Origin: Legionella genomosp. 1
GTDB taxonomy: Bacteria; Pseudomonadota; Gammaproteobacteria; Legionellales; Legionellaceae
Assembly (NCBI GenBank): GCA_945865355.1
Contig: CAMBDN010000148.1
Span: 1-6,274, forward strand
DNA: 6,274 nt
Reading direction: 5' to 3'
The position numbers were made by a program, and so were the translations under genes. The notes under the pieces are model-generated. The model did not search any database. It was given only the letters and a program-made list of their open reading frames with translations, and was not told the origin of the DNA. The stretch's first letter is position 1; every line of letters starts with the position of its first letter. Below, piece after piece: positions 1 through 4,697 of the stretch.

Positions 1-60
1 TCTAAGTTATCTTCGCTTTGTTGCTCCTAATCCTAGAGAGCTCTCTCAAGAGTCAATTTA

Positions 61-360
61 GACTTGAAAAACATTTTTTTGGGTAATAATGACAACTATA
101 TCAGGCAAATGGGAACTAATGTTGTCCGAAAACAGGGTCTACGTACACAACTTGACGGTGCCTTAATTTTCACTAGCCAGATGGCCGAGTCTACGGTAGA
201 AAGTTTGATCAATAAACGCTGTAAAGGACAATAGGATATGCGATGGTCTAGAGAGGGACTTCATGCATTATTGCAAGTAAGAGCTGCTGTTAATAGTAAT
301 GACTGGAATGATATTTGTGAACGACATATTGAAAATGCAATATACCATAAAGCAGCATAA
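61..360 (+). pseudogene. Transposase C-terminal remnant with in-frame amber stop
   Basis: Read in frame 1, this stretch gives a transposase-like tail. It includes QGLRTQLDGALIFTSQMAES, then VESLINKRCKGQ, a TAG stop at 232-234, and then MRWSREGLHALLQVRAA, ending in HKAA at the TAA of 358-360. The pattern of a basic helix followed by M-R-W-S-R-E-G-x-x-A-L-L-Q-V-R-A is typical of the C-terminal tail of insertion-element transposases of the ISKra4/ISLre2 kind; the exact family is a guess. The protein sequence resumes in the same frame after the TAG, so a single point mutation (probably CAG to TAG) explains the break. Upstream, frame 1 has further stops at 28-30 and 34-36, so the catalytic part is absent or too decayed to recognise, and where homology begins is uncertain. 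No flanking inverted repeats were identified. It is almost certainly inactive. Confidence 0.6.
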
Positions 361-620
361 TTACACAAATTAAATTACACTTCATTAGCCCATTCTACTG
401 GTCGCTGGGAACAGTTTTGGGCGAAGATAAATCAGTGCGGGCTCTCCATGGCCGCTTAGAATACATTAACTAGACGCAGCACCCACTTCTGTCCCTACCG
501 CAACCGCAGATAGCGCTCTATCATCAGCTTGGAAGCCTTGAGGAGCCACCATCCACCCACAGATTTTGCTGAAGAGCCATAAATAATAATCACCCATGAT
601 CTCGCCCTGGAGCGTAAGGC
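361..620. other. Gene-poor spacer between transposase remnant and chitinase gene
   Basis: No supported gene lies here. Directly after the transposase stop, the same frame continues for 32 codons (361-456, containing TGRWEQFWAKINQ) to another stop. That could be debris of a second element or chance. The part from about 461 to 600 looks richer in G+C than the chitinase gene beside it, which suggests a different origin. On the reverse strand it carries a 43-codon ORF, listed separately. I see no hairpin followed by a T-run that would serve as a terminator for the chitinase gene, whose stop codon is at 621-623. Confidence 0.5.
466..597 (-). CDS. Candidate 43-residue small protein or gene fragment
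   Basis: An ATG at 597-595 opens 43 codons ending in TAA at 468-466. The product begins MGDYYLWLFSKICGWMVAPQ and ends TEVGAASS. It has an aromatic-rich N-terminal half with three Trp and an Ala/Val/Gly-rich C-terminal half. There is no clear ribosome binding site; the bases before the ATG include GGCGAG, which is weak. The reading frame stays open upstream of the ATG towards the chitinase stop, so this may equally be the tail of a broken gene. A second reverse frame is also open across part of the region (including VGGWWLLKASKLMIERYL). This fits degenerate mobile-element sequence as well as it fits a real gene. I do not recognise the product, and chance occurrence is quite possible. Confidence 0.2.
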   Translation of the reverse strand: MGDYYLWLFSKICGWMVAPQGFQADDRALSAVAVGTEVGAASS

Positions 621-1634
621 CTAATCAGATAGTCCATCCTTCATTGTTTGAAGATATTGCGCTGCAAGTGAATCACTTAGGCCATCTGCACCAATACCCC
701 ACAAAAACATGCCACCATAGTCACTATTCTTAAGATGATGAGCCAAATCAGTAATAATGGTCATCGACGTTAGGGGCTTACCTGAGGCTTCCTTGGGCTG
801 GACACCAAATACTAATTTATTTTTAGGTACTCCAGCATGATTAAAAGACTCTAAAATAGAATCCGCTAAATCCAGCCTGCCATAAAAATTGGTTACTGAG
901 GTGTTGTAGGACATGATATTGATATGAGCAATTGCATCCATTGCTTCCTCATCAGTAAAAAAAGATCTCATACTTCCGGTATATCCTGATATATTAGTAG
1001 TAACTGCAGTAGGGCCTGCCGCATCGATCCCCACCGCTAACATAATCTCTTTGCCCATCGTGTCTGGATCACTGTCTAGAGAGACTCGTAATTGTTTCAC
1101 CAGAATAGTCAGATTTGTGGAAAATTTTTCGTTATCTTCTTTATTGAAACTCCACCAATTTTCAATATCAAGATCAACTCCATCAAAAGAGTATAATTTA
1201 ATATTCGCTTTAATTTCACCGGCCATGTCACCCAATGATTTTATATCTCCATGAATAACATCGCCGCGAAAGGTCCTATTGGTATCTCCTCCATAAGAAA
1301 CATAGGTACGACTTCCTGTTTTCCAGTATTTTTTTAACCAATTATTCCATGTAGTGTAGGGCTTTTTATCGCTAGGTTTTTGAAAATTATTGCTAGCACT
1401 GTAATCGGTGTAAAAATTTCCATAATTATCTTTTTTCATCAAAGCAAAAGAAGGAAATAATCCATCGAATTTAAAATCTGGGATGGTGCTGTTAGTCCAG
1501 CCGGCCCAATAGGAGTAAACAACAGGAGTGCTAGAATCTTGTTCTGCCATCTTCTGTTGAATTGCGTGAGCAGGAATCATAAGAAAATTAAAAAGGGGTA
1601 TAGCAAAAATTAATCTAAGAAACAGTTTTTTCAC
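621..1634 (-). CDS. Exported GH18 family chitinase-like glycoside hydrolase
   Basis: A 337-residue protein with an N-terminal signal peptide (residues 1 to about 24: KK, hydrophobic core, cleavage near AHA), so it is predicted to be exported and to act on chitin or another beta-1,4-linked GlcNAc polymer. The GH18 barrel signatures are present in order: first strand VVYSYWAGW (38-46), SxGG at 113-116 (SYGG), the catalytic DxxDxDxE at 151-158 (DGVDLDIE, with Glu158 the proton donor, encoded at 1163-1161), MSYN at 241-244 in place of the usual M-x-Y-D, and the final-strand GGMFLWG with Trp312. No chitin-binding module or linker is visible. It is one compact catalytic domain, shorter than multidomain chitinases. 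The start is GTG at 1634-1632, chosen because AAGGAG lies 6 bases upstream and the signal peptide begins there. It is divergent from the fimV gene. The true substrate is unknown; chitinase, endo-beta-N-acetylglucosaminidase or a lectin-like role are all possible. Confidence 0.88.
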   Translation of the reverse strand: MKKLFLRLIFAIPLFNFLMIPAHAIQQKMAEQDSSTPVVYSYWAGWTNSTIPDFKFDGLFPSFALMKKDNYGNFYTDYSASNNFQKPSDKKPYTTWNNWLKKYWKTGSRTYVSYGGDTNRTFRGDVIHGDIKSLGDMAGEIKANIKLYSFDGVDLDIENWWSFNKEDNEKFSTNLTILVKQLRVSLDSDPDTMGKEIMLAVGIDAAGPTAVTTNISGYTGSMRSFFTDEEAMDAIAHINIMSYNTSVTNFYGRLDLADSILESFNHAGVPKNKLVFGVQPKEASGKPLTSMTIITDLAHHLKNSDYGGMFLWGIGADGLSDSLAAQYLQTMKDGLSD

Positions 1635-1640
1635 AAGAAG

Positions 1641-1646
1641 CTCCTT
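1641..1646 (-). promoter_or_regulatory. Shine-Dalgarno that sets the GTG start of the chitinase gene
   Basis: The reverse strand reads AAGGAG, then a 6-base spacer (CTTCTT), then GTG AAA AAA CTG. A near-perfect Shine-Dalgarno at optimal spacing supports GTG at 1634-1632 as the start, rather than an internal ATG. The first residues then form the basic n-region of the signal peptide. Confidence 0.75.
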
Positions 1647-1670
1647 AAAATTTTAATTGTGCAACTAAAA

Positions 1671-1706
1671 GCCTTAATGGATTATAACCTGCCATTATTA
1701 AGGCAG
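1671..1706 (-). promoter_or_regulatory. Putative chitinase promoter: TATAAT box inside an inverted repeat
   Basis: On the reverse strand a perfect TATAAT (1686-1681) lies about 47 bases before the GTG start, giving a predicted 5' leader of roughly 40 bases. It is flanked by an inverted repeat, GCCTTAAT at 1671-1678 and ATTAAGGC at 1697-1704 (perfect 8 bp). A second pairing, TAATGG at 1675-1680 with CCATTA at 1692-1697, extends the same symmetry with a 3-base offset. A further short palindrome, CTGCC...GGCAG, spans 1689-1706. No good TTGACA-like box sits 16-18 bases upstream of TATAAT, which fits a promoter needing an activator. The symmetry around the box suggests a transcription-factor operator. 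Which regulator binds is not deducible. Confidence 0.45.
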
Positions 1707-1753
1707 TATTAATAATTTAGGTTTAGTCAATCGGGGCTAGCTATCTTGTCGAA

Positions 1754-1820
1754 TCGAGTAGAAGGAGCCTCACAGCCCCGTCCTCTCACACCACCGTACG
1801 TGCGATGTCTCATACGGCGG
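1754..1820 (-). ncRNA. Group II intron RNA domains V and VI
   Basis: Domain V: the 5' arm CCGCCGUAUG (1820-1811) pairs with the 3' arm GCACGUACGGUGG (1803-1791), leaving the characteristic 2-base bulge (CG) between the lower 8-bp and upper helices. The lower helix contains the CGC version of the catalytic triad. The tip (GAGACAUCGC) pairs poorly, with an A-G mismatch, which suggests decay. Domain VI: GAGAGGA (1787-1781) pairs with UUCUACUC (1763-1756), leaving one unpaired A at 1759, the expected branch-point adenosine a few bases from the 3' end. An inner stem GGGGCU/GGCUCC is closed by a GUGA loop. These structures were folded by eye. Confidence 0.75.
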
Positions 1821-2022
1821 TTTCAGTTAAATGTTTAACAAAGCTCTTTGTTTCACAAGACTTACTAGACCTTGCTTTTCGAACCAGGCATTGCTCATGG
1901 GTAGCGGCTAATAATTGCTGGACTGTTAAGGATTCAGTACTTGGATGTGTGGCTATTTTTGTCTCATGATAACGAATAATGGCAGTGACTGATGCGGTAA
2001 GTAATTCACGTATTTGAGGCAT
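1810..2022 (-). CDS. Hypothetical 70-residue ORF running into the intron remnant
   Basis: ATG at 2022-2020 is preceded by AAGGGG with a 5-base spacer (TTGTT), a good Shine-Dalgarno, and the ORF runs to TGA at 1812-1810. The first 37 or so residues (starting MPQIRELLTASVTAIIRYHE) lie outside the intron fragment and are rather helix-prone. From about residue 39 the frame reads across the RT remnant in a different frame, and its stop falls inside domain V. The likely interpretation is the N-terminus of a former gene whose downstream part was replaced by intron sequence, giving a chimeric ORF. The alternative is a fortuitous ORF. I do not recognise the N-terminal part, and no signal peptide or membrane segment is visible. 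If transcribed, the RNA could read on towards the chitinase gene. Confidence 0.3.
   Translation of the reverse strand: MPQIRELLTASVTAIIRYHETKIATHPSTESLTVQQLLAATHEQCLVRKARSSKSCETKSFVKHLTETAV
1827..1907 (-). pseudogene. C-terminal remnant of group II intron reverse transcriptase/maturase
   Basis: After a stop at 1910-1908, the reverse frame reads PLPMSNAWFEKQGLVSLVKQ, then RALLNI and a TAA at 1829-1827. The motif N-A-W-F-E-x-Q-G-L-x-S-L is typical of the extreme C-terminus of bacterial group II intron proteins, and it ends immediately before domain V, exactly where an intron ORF should end. No RT domain or YADD motif remains. The frame differs from that of the 70-residue ORF that overlaps it, so one of the two readings is not a real protein; the intron context favours this one as the ancestral frame. 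Confidence 0.6.
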
Positions 2023-2109
2023 AACAACCCCTTTATTTTAACAAGTTGCAGCGCTTAAAGGCACTCAGAACTTCCACTATATTGAATTAAGATAAGGGGT
2101 GCAAGATCG

Positions 2110-2123
2110 ATACGACTCACTAT
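2110..2123 (+). other. 14-base match to the phage T7 promoter core
   Basis: The bases ATACGACTCACTAT equal positions -15 to -2 of the consensus T7 RNA polymerase promoter. The match ends at -1 (T instead of A), and the initiating GGG is absent (the sequence continues TAGCTA). It is upstream of, and in the same direction as, the fimV gene. No T7-like polymerase gene is visible in the window. It may be chance, a relic of a podovirus-type prophage, or an artefact of cloning or library construction. Without the initiating G residues its activity as a T7 promoter would be doubtful. Confidence 0.4.
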
Positions 2124-2134
2124 TAGCTAATGAC

Positions 2135-2164
2135 TTGTTGTATGATAGGGTGGAAAATGATAAT
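2135..2164 (+). promoter_or_regulatory. Possible sigma70 promoter of the fimV gene
   Basis: TTGTTG (2135-2140) and GATAAT (2159-2164) are separated by 18 bases and resemble -35 and -10 boxes, with a predicted start near 2171 and a leader of about 40 bases. An alternative -10, TATGAT at 2141-2146, has no good -35 partner. Both matches are partial, so this is a candidate only. The rest of 2023-2211 contains no gene that I can support. Confidence 0.3.
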
Positions 2165-2167
2165 TTT

Positions 2168-2197
2168 GTTGAACAATTAGCAAGTTAGCTGTTCAAC
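2168..2197 (+). promoter_or_regulatory. Hairpin in the fimV leader just before the ribosome binding site
   Basis: GTTGAACA (2168-2175) and TGTTCAAC (2190-2197) form a perfect 8-bp inverted repeat around a 14-base loop containing two copies of TTAGC. The stem ends 4 bases before the GGAG Shine-Dalgarno at 2202-2205. As RNA it could modulate ribosome access, and as DNA it could be an operator. There is no U-tract, so it is not a classic terminator. Confidence 0.4.
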
Positions 2198-2201
2198 GCA
2201 T

Positions 2202-2205
2202 GGAG
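2202..2205 (+). promoter_or_regulatory. Shine-Dalgarno that sets the TTG start of the fimV gene
   Basis: GGAG is followed by a 6-base spacer (CGCTGA) and then TTG AAA AAG AAA GTT at 2212. The ATG at 2200-2202 meets TGA after only two more codons (GAG CGC). The frame from TTG gives a normal signal peptide, so TTG is the most likely start. Confidence 0.65.
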
Positions 2206-2211
2206 CGCTGA

Positions 2212-4539
2212 TTGAAAAAGAAAGTTTTAAGCTTCGTCATATTAGCTTGTACTTCGTCCATGAGTATCTACGCAATGGGCTTGGGTGATATGACGGTGAA
2301 TTCCAGCCTTGACCAACCGTTCAATGCTGAAATTGAATTGATCGATGTGGGTAATACGCCTTTGACTGGGATTAAAGCCAATTTGGCGTCGGTTGAGGAC
2401 TATGAAAAAGTTGGGCTGGAGCAAGCCTATGCATTAAGTTATTTATCGTTCAACATTGAAAAAAACGCAAAAGGAAAACCGGTAATTAAGGTGCGCTCAA
2501 TCGAGCGAATTTCAGAACCTTATGTACAGCTTCTAGTCGATCTGGCTTGGGCTAACGGCCAAGTTTACCGCTCTTATACCATCTTGCTAGATCCACCTAA
2601 TTACAAACTTGGATTGGTTAAAAAACAGCTACGAAATATTGTAAAGCGTCAATCCGAAATAGAACAAAGAGCTAACCACGAAAACTCAATGCAAAGGACT
2701 GCCAATAGTGACGTTGAGCGACCATCAGTTCCGGCTGTCATTGATCATCGTGGCGTTACTACCTATGGTCCAACCGTGGCTAACGAAACAATTTGGCAAA
2801 TAGCGCAACGATATAAAACAGAAAATATTATATTGCAGCAAATGATTCTTGCAATCGTTGGAAGCAATCCACAGGCTTTTACCGAAGGCAATTTAAATGG
2901 CCTGAAAGAAGGCTCTCGTTTATTGATTCCTACCAACAAAACTGCGAGTAGGGTACCTTTGGCTCTAGCGAAACTTGAAGTCATTGCTCATGATACGGCG
3001 TGGCAATCTAGACAAGCCATTGAACATGCGCTTCTTCCGCCATATATAAATAGTACAGCTCCTCCAGCAGTTAATGATCAGGAGAGAGGCCCGCTCGGCT
3101 ATTCATTATCACAATCGATCATTCCAGCTCTTTCGACCTCTTCAAACGTTGAGTCTGGTGATAAGGAATCTTCGCGTTTATTGCCGCTGGCTTCATCGTT
3201 ATTAACCATTGGAAAAAATTCCGCGTCGGCTAATAACCCACAAATACAAAGTCAGTATCCTTTGTCATCTCAAGCTAACATCAAAGCTGGGTTAGGTATT
3301 TCTACTGTAGCTATTGCATCTGCTCATGAAGCTAATACGCTATTAATTGAACAGCTGCATTCATTACAGATAGAAAACAAGGGTCTTCAGCAACAATCGG
3401 TCAAACGAGAACAAGAAATAGATAAATTACGTGAGCAGATGCGTTTATTGTTAACTAGTCAAGGCCTTGCGGGGCAGGCAAGTCAGCAACGACCTGGTGA
3501 AGAAAAGGGGGGGATTTCACTTTTGATTTTATTCTTATTAGGGCTTGGCGTGGGCGGAGGCCTTGTATACTGGTGGCTGTGGGTTCGATTTCAGTTGGAG
3601 AAACAACATCCACCGGCTCAAGATAGTAATGAGCGGCCATTCCAGATTACAGAGCCGGCTTTTTTTAAAGATTTACCTGGACAAAATGATATTTCAAAGC
3701 CTGCTGGGGCAAAGGATGCGCAAGTGATTTCAGCGCCCGCGGTTTTTGAAGAAATACCGAGTGTTGATCCTTTAGAAAAGGAACATGAAGGATTAGCAAA
3801 AGTAGCAATTGAAGATGAAAAATCGATCTCGACTCTTATCGATTTGGATGATAAGCCTGCCGCCGAAGCCGGTTTATTGGAACTTGAGAGTGCAGGTAAT
3901 TTGTCACTTGACGTTGAAAACCCAGGCCCGGCTGTGGCTGGCTTGGAAGAAAAAACCACATCTGAGGTCGGTTCTTTGGCCCTTGGGCTTGCAGGTGCTT
4001 TATCAATTGAAGATGAAAAACCAAGCCCGGCAGCGGTTGATTTGGAAGAAAAGTTTAAAGCTGAAACGGGTTCTATAGAACATGAGGCTATAAATGCTTT
4101 GCCAATTGAAGAAGGCAACCCAAGCTCTGACCCTATTGATTTGGAATTAATCTCCGAACGTCTTGTGTTGAAGAAGCAAGAAACCCTTGAAGATAATTCC
4201 ATTGAATTTTTACCGGAGTTATCACACGACAATGAAGAGCCTCCAGTCGATAAAATTGTTGCTAAAATAACCAAGGAGCCTAAGCTTTCAGAAGAGCCGG
4301 TCGATGCGAATAACATTGAGTTCGTGTTAAATCCTGTTGAATCTGCTCCTACTGGCGATGCGGAAAAGCTTGTAAAAAGTAAGGCTGCGTTGGAGACGTT
4401 GTTAGCATTAGCAAAAACCTATATTGAGATGGATGACATTGAGACAGCTAAACAGTCACTGCAAGAAGTGGTTGATTTTGGCAACAAAAAGCAACAAGCC
4501 GAAGCCCAGCGTTTGCTAGATGAACTGAGCAAAAAATAA
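2212..4539 (+). CDS. fimV: FimV/HubP-family polar membrane hub protein
   Basis: A 775-residue bitopic inner-membrane protein. Family members (Pseudomonas FimV, Vibrio HubP) bind peptidoglycan, sit at the cell pole and recruit type IV pilus, chemotaxis or chromosome-segregation factors. Visible parts: signal peptide 1 to about 21; the hallmark FimV N-terminal domain starting GLGDMTVNSSLDQPFNAEIE (23-42); a LysM-like segment about 183-241 (TYGPTVANETIWQIA... RLLIPT); a coiled coil about 372-416; one transmembrane helix about 434-456 (GGISLLILFLLGLGVGGG then YWWLW); an acidic cytoplasmic region with three 33-residue repeats (545-643); and the conserved TPR-like FimV C-terminal domain about 726-774 (LALAKTYIEMDDIETAKQSL, with AEAQRLLDEL at the end). 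All diagnostic domains are present, so it appears intact; it is a moderate to short family member. It starts at TTG. No clear terminator follows, and the next gene is 158 bases downstream on the same strand. The family call is secure; the specific partners in this organism are inferred. Confidence 0.92.
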   Translation: MKKKVLSFVILACTSSMSIYAMGLGDMTVNSSLDQPFNAEIELIDVGNTPLTGIKANLASVEDYEKVGLEQAYALSYLSFNIEKNAKGKPVIKVRSIERISEPYVQLLVDLAWANGQVYRSYTILLDPPNYKLGLVKKQLRNIVKRQSEIEQRANHENSMQRTANSDVERPSVPAVIDHRGVTTYGPTVANETIWQIAQRYKTENIILQQMILAIVGSNPQAFTEGNLNGLKEGSRLLIPTNKTASRVPLALAKLEVIAHDTAWQSRQAIEHALLPPYINSTAPPAVNDQERGPLGYSLSQSIIPALSTSSNVESGDKESSRLLPLASSLLTIGKNSASANNPQIQSQYPLSSQANIKAGLGISTVAIASAHEANTLLIEQLHSLQIENKGLQQQSVKREQEIDKLREQMRLLLTSQGLAGQASQQRPGEEKGGISLLILFLLGLGVGGGLVYWWLWVRFQLEKQHPPAQDSNERPFQITEPAFFKDLPGQNDISKPAGAKDAQVISAPAVFEEIPSVDPLEKEHEGLAKVAIEDEKSISTLIDLDDKPAAEAGLLELESAGNLSLDVENPGPAVAGLEEKTTSEVGSLALGLAGALSIEDEKPSPAAVDLEEKFKAETGSIEHEAINALPIEEGNPSSDPIDLELISERLVLKKQETLEDNSIEFLPELSHDNEEPPVDKIVAKITKEPKLSEEPVDANNIEFVLNPVESAPTGDAEKLVKSKAALETLLALAKTYIEMDDIETAKQSLQEVVDFGNKKQQAEAQRLLDELSKK
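3844..4140 (+). repeat. Three tandem 99-bp (33-residue) repeats in the FimV cytoplasmic region
   Basis: Residues 545-577, 578-610 and 611-643 align without gaps. Each begins L-(E/D)-(E/D)-K, has a Gly at position 10, an Ala-(Gly/Ile)-(Asn/Ala)-(Ala/Leu)-Leu patch near 17-21, then (S/P)-(L/I)-(D/E)-(V/D/E)-E and a Pro-containing end before the next LE. A shorter, more diverged unit of 24 residues (521-544, with VAIEDEKS) precedes them. The copies have diverged in sequence, so the expansion is not recent. Acidic tandem repeats in this place are known for the HubP/FimV family, where they vary between strains. Confidence 0.75.
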
Positions 4540-4612
4540 TAACGCCTTCGAAAAGCTTAGGACGCTTCATCCTGGCACAGTTAAGGATCTGCTGAATAAT
4601 GGCCGGATTTTT

Positions 4613-4646
4613 CGTAAATACCGATAATGTGCGCATAATATTTACG
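4613..4646 (+). promoter_or_regulatory. Inverted repeat upstream of the large partial gene
   Basis: CGTAAATA (4613-4620) and TATTTACG (4639-4646) are perfect 8-bp inverted copies with an 18-base spacer that contains the palindrome TGCGCA (4630-4635). The symmetry centre is about 70 bases before the ATG at 4698, a usual place for an operator. Possible promoter elements beyond it, such as TAAAAT at 4661-4666, are weak and badly spaced. There is no U-tract, so a terminator for fimV is unlikely. The rest of 4540-4697 shows nothing I can support. Confidence 0.4.
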
Positions 4647-4688
4647 TAACAATTGAGTGCTAAAATATGACTAAATAGGGTAATTTAT

Positions 4689-4693
4689 GAGGG
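4689..4693 (+). promoter_or_regulatory. Shine-Dalgarno of the large partial gene
   Basis: GAGGG lies 4 bases before the ATG at 4698 (spacer CAAC). An earlier ATG at 4687 is in another frame, overlaps this site and closes after 35 codons, so it is not the start. Confidence 0.6.
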
Positions 4694-4697
4694 CAAC

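Larger units (their letters stand above)
1753..1910 (-). mobile_element. 5'-truncated group II intron (3' terminal fragment)
   Basis: On the reverse strand this fragment contains the last codons of an intron-encoded reverse transcriptase/maturase (1907-1827), a short linker, RNA domain V (1820-1791), domain VI (1787-1755) and an intron 3' end ...CTACTCGAT at about 1753. Everything upstream is absent: domains I-III, the 5' GUGYG end and the RT catalytic part. It therefore cannot self-splice or move. Such 3' fragments can arise by incomplete reverse transcription during retrohoming or by later deletion. It lies between the divergent chitinase and fimV genes, in the same orientation as the chitinase gene. 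The exact 5' boundary is unclear; I place it near 1910, where RT-like sequence stops. Confidence 0.75.

Noticed and set aside
2..61. Frame 2 open from the window edge to TAG, possibly the last 19 residues of an upstream gene (ends PRELSQESI).
   Set aside because: Too short to judge without upstream sequence; an open run of this length is expected by chance.
3809..4078. An 89-codon + strand ORF overlapping the FimV repeats.
   Set aside because: Its apparent internal repetition comes from the repeats of the real gene read in another frame.
3618..4316. A 232-codon reverse-strand ORF inside the fimV-like gene.
   Set aside because: It is antisense to the repetitive acidic coding region; its Ser-rich product mirrors the biased codons of the real gene, and no ribosome binding site was noted.
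4540..4612. Possible rho-independent terminator after fimV.
   Set aside because: Only weak pairing (for example TCCT with AGGA near 4570-4587), with no strong stem followed by a T-run.
4448..4636. Reverse-strand ORF of 62 codons over the fimV 3' end.
   Set aside because: It mostly overlaps the conserved FimV C-terminal coding sequence on the opposite strand and has no recognisable product.
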